This document shows, in pieces, positions 1 through 12,392 of a DNA stretch of 64,000 nucleotides. Source of the DNA: Phlebotomus papatasi (taxonomy: Eukaryota > Arthropoda > Insecta > Diptera > Psychodidae); assembly GCF_024763615.1 (NCBI RefSeq), contig NC_077222.1:64666001-64730000 (forward strand), read 5' to 3'. Position numbers and translations under genes: made by a program. Each line of letters opens with the position of its first letter. Positions within the stretch are counted from its first letter, which is position 1. The notes under the pieces were generated by a model. It worked only from the letters and a program-made list of their open reading frames with translations. It made no database searches and was not told where the DNA came from.

Positions 1-47
1 CACCACCACGATCGTCAATCAGAGGCCTCCAAAAGCGGTTCGATGAG
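1..47 (+). CDS. PLCE1: PLC-epsilon-like gene, RasGEF-domain exon A (5' part outside window)
   Basis: This is the 3' end of a coding exon that starts before the window. It ends in GAG followed by GTGAGTA at 48, a near-perfect splice donor. Reading from base 3 gives 15 residues ending GLQKRFDE, with no stop before the donor, and the exon closes at phase 0. The next exon continues directly as VCSWVAHFIV. The junction RF-x-E-V-x-x-W-V is the classic motif of the CDC25/RasGEF catalytic domain, a guanine nucleotide exchange fold acting on Ras/Rap GTPases. Another frame is open through these 47 bases, but only this one joins in phase. Assignment to PLC-epsilon rests on the following exons. An alternative is another RasGEF protein such as a KNDC1 relative. 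Confidence 0.8.
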
Positions 48-746
48 GTGAGTAAAAGCTGTTTAGTCTAAAAGGGTGGGTTAAATTACTTATTTTTATG
101 CTTTGCGCGCTGAAATTAACGTGTTTTCGGTTTAAAATAGGCTTTAATTTATAAATTTTGAAATTATGATAATTTATAAAATATAGAATGTGTTAGAAAT
201 GAAACAATAGTAATTTTTATTGAAATTTATTGAATATTAGAACACTGCAGATTTCTTCCCTTTCGTCCTTATATACAACATTAGTGTACTGTTATTGTAA
301 ATGGTGTATCAGACGTAAACCTTTTCACAGCTTCACTCAAAGTAACCCCTTATTTTTATATTTTACTTTTTATTTGAAAAACTAAAGGGGAGGGTGTCAA
401 CGCGGCGATGACGTAAAGAACCATGATACTACACTTTTAGTACATTTTCATTGTTGGTTACAAAAATATTCATAAAAAAAATCTTGAAAGAATTATTCAA
501 ATTCAAAAAATAAACATCTTCTGATATTAGATCAAAAAATTGTACATATATGATGATAAAAGTAAAAAGTATTTCAGTGGAATCCTAGTCAATCCTCTCT
601 GTAAAATAGTTTTTTTTTTTTTGATTTTTTCTCTGGAAATTCGTGCAAACCAACTTCAACACTAATATTTTAAAAGAAAAATTATTAAAGCTTTAATTTG
701 ATTTGTTTGATTGCTTGAACCTTATGACTGGAATTTCAGTAGTCTT

Positions 747-1385
747 TACGGGAAACTGGGGCTAAATTTGTCAAAACGAAAATTTAAATATTCACTATTT
801 TCTAAAATAAAAGAGACTGAGGCTTGAAATTTTTATTATAGATAGACTTCATGAACCTTCTTAAACTTACAAAGTCTCAAGGCATTCGGGGAAGGATTAT
901 GTAAAATAAAAAATAATGAAATTTTGAGCCCTATTTTCGGAATATTTGGCTTACAGAAAATATCAATACTGATTAGCTCAATTTAAGAAGATTTCACGTT
1001 AAGATAGAGAAAAATTATCTTCGACAAAGTTGTAGAGGAATAAATTTCCTATAAAAATATGTATATTTGATACTTTTAACGTGTGCGAGAGTAAAACGTC
1101 ACAAATTATCCGAAGACTGGCAAAATTTGCCCCAGAAATTTTGAGAATCTCCACAAAATCGACTTTTAGAAAATGATTTGAAAATCACATTTCTTTCGAG
1201 ATAGAGGAAAATAGTCTTCTACAATGTTGTAGAGCAGTTAATTTCCTATTGGTCTTAAGATCTTTAATAACATACTCAGTTGAAAATAAATTAAAATAAA
1301 TCTAATCTCTGCTAAATCGGTTGAAAAATAAAGAGTTTGAAATGTTTGACAATTCTTTATTTAAAAAATTTGACCAATTTGACAT
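747..1385. mobile_element. Degenerate MITE, GGGGCAAAWTTG family (copy 1)
   Basis: It starts TACGGGAAACTGGGGCTAAA. Internal blocks (a GACTTCATGAACCTTCTTAAACTT stretch, CTACAATGTTGTAGAG, and CAAATTTGCCCCAG at 1122-1135) match the better preserved copy at 9830-10733 in inverted order. The right terminus is not clear; the end given is approximate. Confidence 0.5.
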
Positions 1386-1398
1386 ATTCTAATTTATA

Positions 1399-1582
1399 TA
1401 GGGTAATATCACAGGCCATTAGTGATCACTTATGGCATGTCCTTTTTTATGGCTTCGTTGCAATTTTTGTTAGAAAATGATTCCGAAAATCAAAATAAAT
1501 GTGATGGCCTATCATAAGTCATCAGATATCTTTTTAATTACGCCATAAGTAAATACAGGCCATAAGTAATGTCGCCACCCTA
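1399..1582. mobile_element. MITE, TAGGGTRRYATYAC...GGCCAT family (copy 1)
   Basis: It starts TAGGGTAATATCACAGGCC and ends GTAATGTCGCCACCCTA. The interior shares GCAATTTTTGTTAGAAAATG with the copy at 22138-22560. It contains repeated ATAAGT/ACTTAT words on both strands. No coding capacity. Confidence 0.6.
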
Positions 1583-2942
1583 GTAAATTATATACCATGA
1601 TAAGGCTTGGGGTTCGAGGACAAGTTATGAAGATAATGAGAAATCAAGATTTTACATAATGAAATCCTTACTTTAAGTTTAAGCAATAAAAAAGTTAGAC
1701 AATTTTTTTCTTATATTAACCTCTGTTGTACTGTGCAATAGACGTTCTATATATAGTATTCTCTATATAATAGAATAGCTTTTGTATACAAACGTCGTTG
1801 GCCTTCAAGACCAGCAGGTGGAAATGTCTCTGCTGTTGATGCTTTTGCCTCAGGAGTGTCGGTATCACTCAGGGCACTCAATTCATTGAAATACTCTACG
1901 ATTCATGGAATTCCTTTGTGATGTCCCCAATGAATTCAAATGATTCGTCATTCAACTTTGGTAATTGCAAAAATTCAATTTACCCACAAAACCTCACTTC
2001 AGACATTCAGTTAAATTAACCTTTACATTTAACTTATTAATTTTGTATTCCTGTGCTCCCAACTACGACAAAAGCTATGTTGTTTTTTTTGTGTCCAACA
2101 GCTTTTCTCGATGGTGCCCTTTTAACATTAGGAAAAATCTCTTTTGGCTGTGTGGGTGGAGTTCTGAACAAAAAATCCATAAGAATGTTTTTAGCAAAAA
2201 AAAAAAAACTTTTCTGCACTTTACGATTTCTTTCAACAATAAGAAACGAAGAAGAAATAAAAGTGTGATGCTTTATATATATACTAAAGAGAAAAATATG
2301 TGTGTAATATATTATGGGAAATGTATAGGAATCTCAAACGTGAGCACAGGGAAAACTTTCACCAAGTCAAACAATTTGGTATTGTGCGAAATAACTTGGA
2401 ACACATGTCGCCGGTTAAGCGATACCATAGCACCGATTTTTTTTCACTCTTCTGCACTGAGGAAAATAATTCAAATAAAATATTGTAGAGAATGTAATGA
2501 AAATTGATAGTGATTGTTGAATAAATTAACATAAGAAATAAAACGAGAAAAATTTAAATCTAGAATAGTTCTATTAAATTTGAGCACTTCAAGCTTACTA
2601 AAATGTACGGATTAAAATATTTACGGTAATTTAAAAAAAAATTAAAAAAATGATTTTTTTAAATCTAGGAACACATAGATCGTGAATATATTTAATTATC
2701 CAAGATGCGATGCATAAAATTTTAATGGTAGAAACTTTTGTTTCTTGATTGTTAAATGATCAAAAAAAATTTTTTGACATTAATGACATGATCGTCCTTA
2801 AAGGGTTTAAAAGTTCGCAAACTCAAACCATCTAATGAACTTGTAAAATGGTCTTCTTACACCATATGGTCCTAAGAATTATCCTTATGGTTTAAATACT
2901 GCAATTTTTTTACACGCAATATTTTATTAAAAAAAAACTCAC

Positions 2943-3456
2943 TTAACCCTTTAACGACGAGACACTTTTTACGGACTGAAAATCAACAATAAAACTTAAA
3001 CTGAGAAATATAATCAATGATAAGTCTTACTTCTAACCTTGGAAAGTCCAACAAAGTCTGATTCGGTGTATTTTGTGCTTCTATGAACGATAGGGACAAA
3101 AATAGCCCAAAAATTTAAGTAATTTTTCTGACAATACCAATGAATAATATTTTTCGCTTTAATGAAAAATATTACGTATGAGTATGAGTATTGTAGTTTT
3201 TATTTCCAACAGGGTTTTTTTTAAAAAAAAATTGGAAATATGAATATGAAAATTTAAAAATTTATCATTTTAGAGCTAAAAAATTTACTATAGAAAAAAT
3301 AGCTAGAGACTTGCAAATAATATCCTAGATTACTTCAACCTTCTACTTTGCAATTACTTACAAACCTGAGAAGAAAATAACTTTATGTAGCCAGGAAAAA
3401 TTATTTACTTTATGGAACACCGATGTTCCAATCGTCCTTAAAGGTTAAAGGGTTAA
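2943..3456. mobile_element. MITE, TTAACCCTTTAACGACGA family (long form, copy 1)
   Basis: It starts TTAACCCTTTAACGACGAGA and ends in CGTCCTTAAAGG...GGGTTAA, an inverted terminal repeat. The 514-bp interior matches 14629-15150 closely (for example GACAATACCAATGAAT and CTTCAACCTTCTACTTTG). Other copies lie at 27222-28071 and 63050-63696. Confidence 0.75.
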
Positions 3457-3765
3457 GTCGAAATTCCAATTATTGACATACTGCTGTTGAGGACATATAT
3501 GAAGTCTACAAGAATTTAGATTTACCAGAATCACAAAGCTTCATTGATCTGCAGTTCAATGATATCCTCAGGTTGGTGGCAGACTTGCTCATGAGACTAA
3601 TGAGCTCATGAGGCTAAAGATGGCTAATATGCTTAAAGTCAGAGGGAGATTTCAAGTCTAATAGTTTAAGACGTGAGGTTTATTCATAAGGCAAAATTTT
3701 TGGGAAAGAAATGGTTATAAAGGGCAAATGACCCATTAGACTTTGAAACCTTACTTAAGTTGTAC

Positions 3766-4735
3766 CGTAAAGCGGTCTTCAGACTGGAGTCTTAGCTCAG
3801 TTCCCGAAGGTATCAAAATCTTACGGTACTATTACACTAGGATTTTTCACGTTTTAATTTTAAATTCAATTGAGCCAATTGAGCATTAAGATTTCTAGAA
3901 TTTACTTGAAAATTCTCACAGCCAGGACACATTTTGCAAGAAATTTGCTCAATTTTAAATAGTGCCGCAAGATTTTTGTTTGTGAATGACCCCGGAAAAT
4001 GTGTAATAGTACCTAAAATGTCTTATAAGTCACTTATTTGTTATTCAGAAGCATCATCAAAGCCAGAAAAGAGATTTGTAGGCAAAGGGCTGTTGCAGCG
4101 ACTCTGATATTGATAATCTGTATGAAGTCGTCCCAACTTTCAACTGAGATTTCTTAACACAACAATTTCCTTCGAATGGCTTTGGAGGAACTTAATAAAT
4201 TACTCCCGATACTTAAGCTTCACTTCATGCAAGTTTATCACTAAAACACTGTACTTATCTTATTTTTTTTGGCCACAAATAATATTAATTACGAGTAAAT
4301 GAATTTAATAAGAATAATTTTCTTCAAAAGACTACTTATTTAACTGCAATAAAATTGAAATTATTGAGCAATTTTATTACTTTAATTTGCTGAATTCATA
4401 TATATTTGAGCAACCACATTTATGCTTATTCTAACATATTTAAACAGGTTTTTCTAGACCAAGTATTAGTTTTTGTTAATAAATAAGTGAAGATCTATCA
4501 CTTCAATTTGTTTTTAGTGCAAAATAACGCATAGGAACAAATCATCTGAAAATTAAATTGAATTTACAAACTGAACAAATCTCCTAGTGTGATAGCACGG
4601 TTAAGGAGAAATTTTAACACTTTTTAAGAACTAAATAGATCATTTATCTTTAATAATCCAATCCTAAGGTAGATTTTTCCAAAAACTACGTGATTGATAA
4701 GAAATTATAACAGTTAAGCCATTTAGGTCTGAAGC
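3766..4735. mobile_element. MITE family 1 (TTCAGACTAGAGGTTTAGCC), interrupted copy
   Basis: The left end is at 3766-3823 (CGTAAAGCGGTCTTCAGACT) and the right part at about 4600-4735, ending TTAGGTCTGAAGCCCGTAT. The two parts line up with the intact copies at 58229-58429 and 61997-62205. They are split by a separate insertion at 3825-4599. Confidence 0.6.
3825..4599. mobile_element. TIR element inserted in a family-1 MITE
   Basis: It starts GGTACTATTACACTAGGA and ends CTCCTAGTGTGATAGCACG, which are imperfect inverted repeats (about 15 of 17 bases). A further inverted copy of the terminal word, GTGTAATAGTACC, sits inside at 4001-4013. No coding capacity was seen. The 775-bp extent is inferred from where the host MITE resumes. 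Confidence 0.45.
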
Positions 4736-4935
4736 CCGTATAAGTGCGGGTGACTATCCCATGAGGATGACATTGACACCCCCTGTTCGTAAAGCTTTTT
4801 TTTATTTCTAGAACTTAAGAATAGTCTTTACGTATCAGACTTGGTACATCGGATCAGTAAAGACCATCCTTAAGTTCTAGAAATAAAGAAAAGCTTACGA
4901 ACACGGGGTGTGAAAGTCACCCGCACTTACACGGG
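4735..4935. mobile_element. Palindromic MITE family 2 (GCGGGTGACT), copy A
   Basis: This is a near-perfect hairpin. TAAGTGCGGGTGACT at the left pairs with AGTCACCCGCACTTA at the right, and TTCTAGAACTTAAG pairs with CTTAAGTTCTAGAA. A short loop surrounds CGGATCAGTAAAGA. Other copies are at 7374-7765, 11937-12154 and 28395-28585. Confidence 0.75.
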
Positions 4936-5170
4936 CTTCAGACCTAAGGCTTAGCCAAATGGTTTAACTTCTCTAACTTAGTTACTGCTAAAGGTTTTTG
5001 GGAAAATTTTGATTTTGAGAATTTTGAAGGTTTTTGGGAAAATTTTTAAATATTGAGAGTAAATGATCCATAAGATTTTCAAAAATCGAAAAAATTAATT
5101 GTTATTTATGAATTTGAAATTTTCGGGAACCAGGCTAAACCTCTAGTCTGAAGACCACTTTACGATACGT
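4936..5170. mobile_element. MITE family 1, inverted copy
   Basis: Beginning ACACGGGCTTCAGACCTAAG and ending AACCTCTAGTCTGAAGACC, this is the reverse complement of family 1. It mirrors the family-1 right part at 4620-4735 across the family-2 palindrome. Confidence 0.65.
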
Positions 5171-5394
5171 TATTCAGGAATTAAAAACCTTCAGAAACTG
5201 GGCTAAAGCTTCAGTCTGAAACTCGCATTATGTTGTTTAAATTTTGGTAATCGCTACTACTATTGCCTGTTTCTAAAAATTACGATAAAGGCAGAGTAAC
5301 GATGGTGTAAACTGTGACATTTGATAACTAACATTTGATAACTTTGATATCTACAACAAGACTCTGTTTCTACAATATTAATGCGACAGAATAA

Positions 5395-5566
5395 GTCAGT
5401 CTGGGTTCAAGACTAAGGATTTAGCCCAGTTCCCTAGTAGTGTCTTGAAATTCTTAAATAACAAGCAATTTTAGTCGTTTTCCAAAAACTAATGAATCAT
5501 CTGAATTTAACGTCTAAAAATCTCGCCTGATAAGAAATTAAAGCCTTAGGTCTGAAGCCTGTATAT
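5395..5566. mobile_element. MITE family 1, short copy
   Basis: It contains GATTTAGCCCAGTTCCC, AACAAGCAATTTTAGT and GCCTTAGGTCTGAAGCC in the same order as 58229-58429. A further fragment of the end (CTGGGCTAAAGCTTCAGTCT) lies at 5202-5221. Confidence 0.65.
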
Positions 5567-6912
5567 AGCTTAACATCAGGTGGTTCTTCAATTAAATGAA
5601 ACTTTTGCAACGTCTAGAATAATTCAAATGGATTTTTGGAATCCAACAAAATTTTTCAATTTCATTGAATATTTAATTTAAATATCACTACGACAATATA
5701 TTTTCGCAGTGTAACATCCCTCGTCTGGGTTTTTATCAACATTCTCCATACACCCACAAAATATGGCTTTTTGCAGCAACTCCAAAAGGTTCTTTAGTGA
5801 AAATGTATTGCGAAGTGCGTAAATTATGCCTTCATCTATTCACATGTTACTCGACGCAGACACGCAATATTTGCTGTCACGATCTATTAGAAAATTTTGG
5901 CTTCTGTTTTCTTTAGTAGAGCAAAGAAAAAGCCTTTTTTTCCTAACAGAGCAAAATTAACATATTTAGCCTTTTCTTTTCCGCACACTGACCCCCTTGA
6001 TTTCAAGGCGTATCACTTTTTTTTTGTCCGTAAACTTTTTTCTTGCGGAGTCCGTACACGTGGGGTTAAGAGTTCATATAGTCGAGATTTACCAAATTCC
6101 AGCAATATCCGTACAGCTGAGTGGTGGTTATTTTTAGCCAAGTCTTTTGTATGTTCACACCTCATCTCTGTCCATCAGCATAATGTTGAGAGAAATTCAC
6201 CCAAAATTGGTGTATCGAAAGTGAGTGATGAAGAAATTCCTCAATTTTCTCTATCGGATCATGTCGTCTAAAGGACGTAGTTTTTTTTCCATTCTCTCGA
6301 CATGTCCTTATCGTAGTCCGTAATGGAAAATAATTCTTCTGCCCTATATAAATTGCGATGGTGGGCTTTTTTTTGTTTATATACACGGTGGGATTTTTTT
6401 TTCATTCAGCTCTCTAGCCGACTCTTGAAACTTGAGCTCCATGTTTATTAATTTTCTTCTTGACGGATCAATATTGTGTGGTGTGTGTGCGATATGAAAA
6501 CCGTATAGCGTTGTGAATTTCAATAGGACACCCACTTCTCCATTTGTCTCCAACTCACCCTCATTTCTATATATACAATACGTACAATACCATATAAAAC
6601 AAACGCAACAAGAGAGGTGGATTTCTGCTCAGGGATGACGATGGGCGGTTTTCAGAATCGACTATTTTCACATAACACTTCCTCTGGGGGCGCATAAATA
6701 AATATCCTTTGTGTATTGTGTGCCTTACATACGCAATATTATTTTCTCTGTGGCAAAAGAAACCAAAAAAAATCTCTTGGTTTTTTTCTTTATTTTATCC
6801 GCAGAGAAATAAATCCGGATTTGTGATCTATTTTGATATTAAAATTGGAGTAATTCGCCTTTTTGGCTTTTTCCTTAATCACAGCATCTGCTGTAATTCG
6901 ATTTAAATTTCA

Positions 6913-7121
6913 AGGAAAAGCGTGCTACATTCGGACGACTCAAGCTTCGTACAATTCACTTTTTTAAATGTGTTTTATATGAATTTAATCTATTATAATA
7001 TTGTATTTTAATATATAGTTCTATGGGTAAAATTTGCAAAAAAGAGCTATGGTGCTATGGGTTAAATCCACAAGGAACATAGAAAAAATTGGGTTTTCCG
7101 AAGGTAGCACGCTTTCCCCTA
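6913..7121. mobile_element. MITE, GGGGAAAGCGTGCTAC family (copy 1)
   Basis: The left end GGAAAAGCGTGCTACATTCGG pairs with the right end CCGAAGGTAGCACGCTTTCCC. The same termini occur at 17325-17544. About 209 bp; non-coding. Confidence 0.7.
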
Positions 7122-7373
7122 TTAGGGCACTACTACATCATATCGATCCTAAACTTATGGGACTATCATAGACTAACAAAAATTAGCAATTATATTTTGT
7201 AAGAAATTTATGTATTCAAATGGAACTTAGTATTTCGGTTGATACATAATTCTCCAAAAAAATCGGTTTCTATACCAAAAGCAATTGACCTGATTTTTCA
7301 ACATTTTCAGTTAAATTTCCCTAAATAATTATAACCTTAGGAGAAAATATTAGCAAAAACTCTCGCTTGTTAA

Positions 7374-7765
7374 TACCGCGTAGATGCGAGTGACTTTGGT
7401 CCCAGCTCTTCATAAGCTTTTCTATAATTCTAGCACTCATGGATGGTCTTCACTGATTGGACATGATAGACAGGATCAGTGAAGATCATCCATAGGGGAA
7501 AATACTCTCCCTGCGAATGTTCACGGCTTCGAATAATATAAATTTTCCTTTATTTTTCCCAAGAGACTTACACATTTCTATTAATTATTAGTTATCTCTT
7601 CATCAATTATTGATAATTACGTGGTAATTATGTATAAATATCTTGGGGAAGATAAAAGAAATTCACCTAATTCGAAGGCATGAACGTTCGAAGGGAGAGT
7701 ACTTTCCCATAAATGCTATAATTGTAGAAAAGCTTACGAAACACGAGGCAAAGTCACTTCTGGAG
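7374..7765. mobile_element. MITE family 2, copy B, interrupted by a family-3 MITE
   Basis: The left arm starts TACCGCGTAGATGCGAGTGA and runs to GATCATCCA at 7492. The right arm resumes at about 7711 with AGAAAAGCTTACGAAACACG. The insertion at 7493-7710 separates them, so the family-2 element is the older. Confidence 0.65.
7493..7710. mobile_element. MITE family 3 (GGGGAAAATACTCTCCCTTCG), copy 1
   Basis: It starts TAGGGGAAAATACTCTCCCT and ends AAGGGAGAGTACTTTCCC, flanked by TA. The inner inverted pair TTCACGGCTTCGAATAAT / CTAATTCGAAGGCATGAA extends the repeat to about 45 bp. The second copy is at 49159-49506. Confidence 0.75.
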
Positions 7766-9829
7766 GATAAAGTCAACAGAATCTATGACAAATTAAAATA
7801 AAATAAATAATAAAAAATAAGTAATAAACCATAAGGATCTGAACTGTGAACGGCATTTTTGAGAGATAAAATTGGTGTTCAAGAAGACAAAAAATCTGAT
7901 ATTTAGTGAAAACGTACTTTTTTAGAATTCACGAAGAAAAAGATACAATAAAAATTTATAATAAGTGTACTTTCAGAGAATTAGTAATAGTTGCATGATA
8001 ACTTAACTATTATTTTTATTTCAAAATTTATGTTTTTTTTCTAAATCTAAAAATCTTTAAAAAATCTAACTACAGGAAGATTATTCAGATCCAATAGAAT
8101 GGATATATATTTCAAAATAGTGTTTTGAATACTGAATTGTAATCCACGAAATAGGTGAAAAATAAATTAAATTGAAAGTTATTGATCAATTTAAAAAAAA
8201 ATAAAAGTTTTTAAAAAAGAATTTAAATGCTCTTTAACATAAACACAAAAAAAATAATAAAGGAAAGTCTAATTTAAGGAGAATTGCTATATCATAAATA
8301 ATACGAATCCACGGATTTGTGTGTTTTAGTAAGAGAAATGATATCCGTAAAGAATATCCTTTAAATCACCTCAATTCGATATCACCTACTGTTTAACCTC
8401 AGGAATAGGGAAACAAACTTCTTCTACAATCCTATTCACTTGACTATAAATAATTCCATCTGCCTTAATTTTATTATGATTTAAAATTGATTTAGTATAA
8501 CGGGAGATTTAAAATAAATTTCGTGATCAGGTGGCACTAGTATCGGTGTCTTTTATCAGAAAATCATTCAAAATAATTTGACTAAACTTTTTATCCTAAA
8601 ATAAATGTCCAATTTCTTGAATATATTTAGAATTTTATTCACAATGTTTTATTCTCCTGACATTGTGATAAATGTGTGAAAAGCGAATTTTTCAATACAT
8701 TTTTCTAGCGCAAAAAAAATATTATCAGGGGATAGAGGGTGACAACGTGAACCATTTTATAGAATTCACCGAGACTGTATGTATATCTCAAGGGAGGGGA
8801 GTTACCACAGTGGAACAAGAGTTAAAGCTTTACGGATCATTCGGTCGACACGCACCACCCGGCGTCTCCATCGAGGCCTCTCCTGTTCTTTCTCTGTTAA
8901 CGGCAGAGAGACGACTGTAATGTCCTTTATTTGCCCCTACTCTCAAAACAGGCCCAACACTTAAAGTGGCTCATTTAGATACACCATCGAGCGTAGTATT
9001 TACACGAAGCAGAGAATCTTCTTTATGCCAAAGAAATATTCTTGCCATTTAGTCCACATGGTTTTCTGCTTAAACGTGTTTTTAATTAGATCTCAAGGTG
9101 GGTATTAAATTATTCTAATGGGTGGGCCATAGTAGAGTCATGGGCTCAAATTACCAGAGAAAATACACTAATATGGCACCGCAGGGAGTTCTTCTTCATT
9201 CTCTCAGTGCTTGTCTTACCACCAAAAGCTCTTGGACAAGTGACACAGATGAGGTGAACATCGTTCGGTTCGTACCCAAGGTGATTGTATACGATGTATG
9301 GTATATTTGTTTCATTTTGATCCACATAAAGACAAGAGAAATTTATGTATTATAGGTGTACATAAACATTTTTCTTCAGAGATTGAAAAACCAGTGACAA
9401 GCTCTGATAGGCTTAGGGTAATTGGGATTTTTCTCAAGTTGAGAGTTACGTGGAATTCGGTATCACAGTAATTTCAATTCCAAATTGAATTTTGGGAACA
9501 AAGAAGAAAATAATCTCGGTGACGAACAAAATAGATAAGATTGTTTCGAATTTAAGGGTATAGCAAGGTTATCTGTAATGAATCACATATTAAATAGCTT
9601 ATGTAGACTCATTTTAAGAGAAATTTAATGATTAATTAAAACGTTATTATTAAAATTTCTTTGAACATCGTAAAAAATGCATCGTAACTTTCGTATATAC
9701 ATGATAATTCTAATGATCCTTTAACAGAAGACAGTACAACTTATTGCTATCTTCCGTATACGATCTTATAATAACTAAAAAAAATTTTGAATTAAAATAT
9801 TTATTAAAGATTACTAGATCGAAATTCGC

Positions 9830-10733
9830 TAGGGGAGACTGGGGCAAAAAATCACAAAACGGATATTTTATTTTTTTACAAAGTACTCGAACGCTCCAGA
9901 AATTTCTAATTAGCGCAGTTTTCTAGGAAATTTACCGCTCTACAACTTTGTGAAAGTAATTATACTCTATTTTGTAAGGAAATACGTTTATCGATCCGTT
10001 TTCTAAAAGGTAATTTTGTGACCATTCTCAAAAATGCTGGGGCAAATAGTATCAGGCATGAGATACTATCACATTTTGATTCGCATTATTACGGGATTCC
10101 GTAAATTAAAACAAATACCTAGATAACATAATTTAATAGGAAATTTATTCCTCTACACCTTTGTAAAACACCATTTTTTCTGACTGAACGATAAAAACGA
10201 TTTCCAAGCTATTTTAGAAGAAAACACACAAAAGACTGCAAATCCTTTGACCAATGCAAACAACAACCGGCGACACTTGGCATTGACGTTTTTTTTTGCC
10301 GTGAGACATCATAAATTGTTTCGGTTTTTCTTACTTTTTGCTCCATACCTTTTGTTACTTTTTACCCCAAGTGGACGTTTTTAATAAAAAGATTTCTTGA
10401 GAGAAGAATCTTTGTAAAATTCAAAAATAGAGCGAGGCTTCGTATTCAAAGAATCCAAGTCATTTAGGAAATAATCATCAGTGCATAAATTTTGAATAAT
10501 AAGTAGGTAATAATTGATGTATTCTTCAAGGAAAATATTTTAAAAATAGGGCTAAAAATTTTGATATTTTTTATTTTCTAAATTCCTTGTTCGAATTCGA
10601 AGAAACATACAATATCGAAGAAGGTTTATGGAAGCTATTTGTGGTAAAAATTTTAAGCCGCTATCTTATTTATCTTGTAAGATATTGAATTTTGAAATTT
10701 TCGATTTGTGACTTTTTGCCCCAGTCTCCTCTA
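9830..10733. mobile_element. MITE-like element, TAGGGGAGACTGGGGCAAAA (904 bp)
   Basis: Left terminus TAGGGGAGACTGGGGCAAAA and right terminus TTTTGCCCCAGTCTCCTCTA are inverted repeats. The interior has several further gapped GGGGCAAA/TTTGCCCC words. No transposase reading frame is left; the short frame at 9744-9926 merely overlaps the terminus. A degenerate relative is at 747-1385. Confidence 0.75.
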
Positions 10734-11386
10734 TCGATGGATTTTTGTATTCATACTATTTTAAATTCTAAAAGAAAACAGGCCAATTTCTACAATTTCG
10801 AATATTCTTATCTAAACAATTTTTTGTAGAAGCACTCCCGTCTGTTAGTATATTTGGTCCTGTACAGTTTTAATTTTCTTTCTAATCGAATAATGAATTA
10901 CCTTACACCGTTAGTATATAGGATGACTTATCGGTTATTTCTTTAATTGGAGAAGTGTGCTATATACAGTGTTACAACTTTCTATAATTATGTCAAAGGC
11001 AGGCTGGCTATATATCTATTTCTCTCTCGAAGTATAGGATTGAGCGTAAAAACTTGCATCCGAGTTAATATATTTAGAAATTAAGCCTAGATACCCTCAC
11101 CTAAGGATATGTTTTAGCTGAGGGATAGTTTTATAAGCGATTGACTACCGCGATCCTGAATCGCAACAATATTATTGTACTTCTATATCTCAGAAAATGA
11201 ATTACATTTATTTTCTCAACTATTTTTCAGTGTCAGTCATTCGGATGTAAGAAAGCTTATTTCCGGATATTTCGTGTGTCGATTTTAAAATTTCATAAAG
11301 ATAATCGCAAATGATATTTTGAAGTTTAAGAGCAATTTTTCGCCCATATAATTTTTAAATAATCATATTATAAAATTAGTAAATTT

Positions 11387-11828
11387 GAGCCTCAGTGGAT
11401 CAGTTGGTAGAGTAGTGTCTCTATGACTATGAGGTCTCGGGTTCGAAACTCGGCAGCTGCAGATTTTTCAGCAGTCGTATCGTATTAGTCCAGTAAATGG
11501 ATGAAAAACCAATGCCTATTGCATAGACAATGAACCTCCTAAATAGAAGAGGCTGGTACAGAAACGAGTTCGGCATAAAGACTTCTGTCGATACAAATAC
11601 ACATTCACTGCAACTGATCCAACCAAGGCTGGTCTGCCGCAACATATTTAGAAACAACACTGTGTGTGTACCTCTGGCATACAGAAGCCGAGATATGGAG
11701 CTGGATGACCGCTTTTGGGGTTAAAATAGAATGGAGTAATGGGGAGTGCATAATGGGCCCAAATAAGTGGCCTGGATGCAGCGGAACCGATAAAGGTTTA
11801 AACCGACCCATAGACTAATCTTAATCTT
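11387..11828 (+). mobile_element. tRNA-derived SINE (family A) with perfect 14-bp target duplication
   Basis: The head looks like a tRNA: an A box within GTGGATCAGTTGGTAGAG and a B box GGGTTCGAAACTC, i.e. an internal RNA polymerase III promoter. A 340-bp body and a simple tail ACTAATCTTAATCTT follow. AAATTAGTAAATTT flanks it on both sides (11373-11386 and 11829-11842), the mark of LINE-driven retroposition. A second copy lies at 58061-58640. The open frames inside are chance frames. Confidence 0.85.
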
Positions 11829-11936
11829 AAATTAGTAAATTTAAGACGCGTTATTCTCGTGATTAAGGGGAGGATGGGACAATTTCAGATTATCGAAGTT
11901 ATTTAAGTTTATACTCTTTAATATTTTCGAAAGTAA

Positions 11937-12154
11937 TACCGTAGATGCGGGTGACTTTGATCTCAGGGGGTGACATTGCACCCCTGCTTTCCGTAAGCTT
12001 TACTTTAATTCTAGCACTTCAGAATGATCTTTAGATTATCCTCAAGTATCCTAATGCCCACTGGACCATTTTTAAGTCTTAGAATTAAAGCAGAGTGTGC
12101 GAAGAGCAGGGATGTAGTCACTTCCGTAGTGCAAAGTCACCCGCATCTACGGTA
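11937..12154. mobile_element. Palindromic MITE family 2, copy C
   Basis: TACCGTAGATGCGGGTGACT at the left pairs with AGTCACCCGCATCTACGGTA (with one inner gap) at the right. It is 218 bp and ends only 239 bp upstream of the acceptor of exon B. Confidence 0.8.
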
Positions 12155-12392
12155 CATATACCTAAATTCTCCACCATTCCGTATCACAATCAAGATGTCC
12201 TTATACAAAGTTAAAAGCTTATTATACGAATTTAGGTTTAATCTATTCAATCTCAGGTAATTATGCACAGAGCTTTGTTAACGTTGACCGATTTAGCATA
12301 AATTGTAATATACGTAGTAGGGGATGGTTAACTGCAAAACTATAAAGTGACTAGAATATTCCAAGTTATATTTAAATTTTAATTTGAAACAG

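Larger units (their letters stand above)
48..12392 (+). other. Intron 1 of the PLC-epsilon-like gene (12,345 bp, phase 0)
   Basis: The intron runs from donor GTGAGTA to acceptor TTTGAAACAG. It is strongly AT-rich. Its content is mostly MITEs (747-1385, 1399-1582, 2943-3456, 3766-5566, 6913-7121, 7374-7765, 9830-10733, 11937-12154) and one SINE (11387-11828). In 48-746, 1583-2942, 5567-6912, 7766-9829 and 10734-11372 I see only AT-rich single-copy-looking DNA with homopolymer runs. The frame at 1965-2507 (180 codons) crosses poly-T and poly-A runs and resembles no protein I know. Confidence 0.8.

Noticed and set aside
1965..2507. 180-codon open frame on the + strand
   Set aside because: It crosses long poly-T/poly-A runs, shows no domain or splice context, and two other frames are open in the same stretch.
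8672..8964. Overlapping frames after a TTTTTCTAG acceptor-like site
   Set aside because: Composition rises in GC but no donor, motif or phase match to the gene was found.
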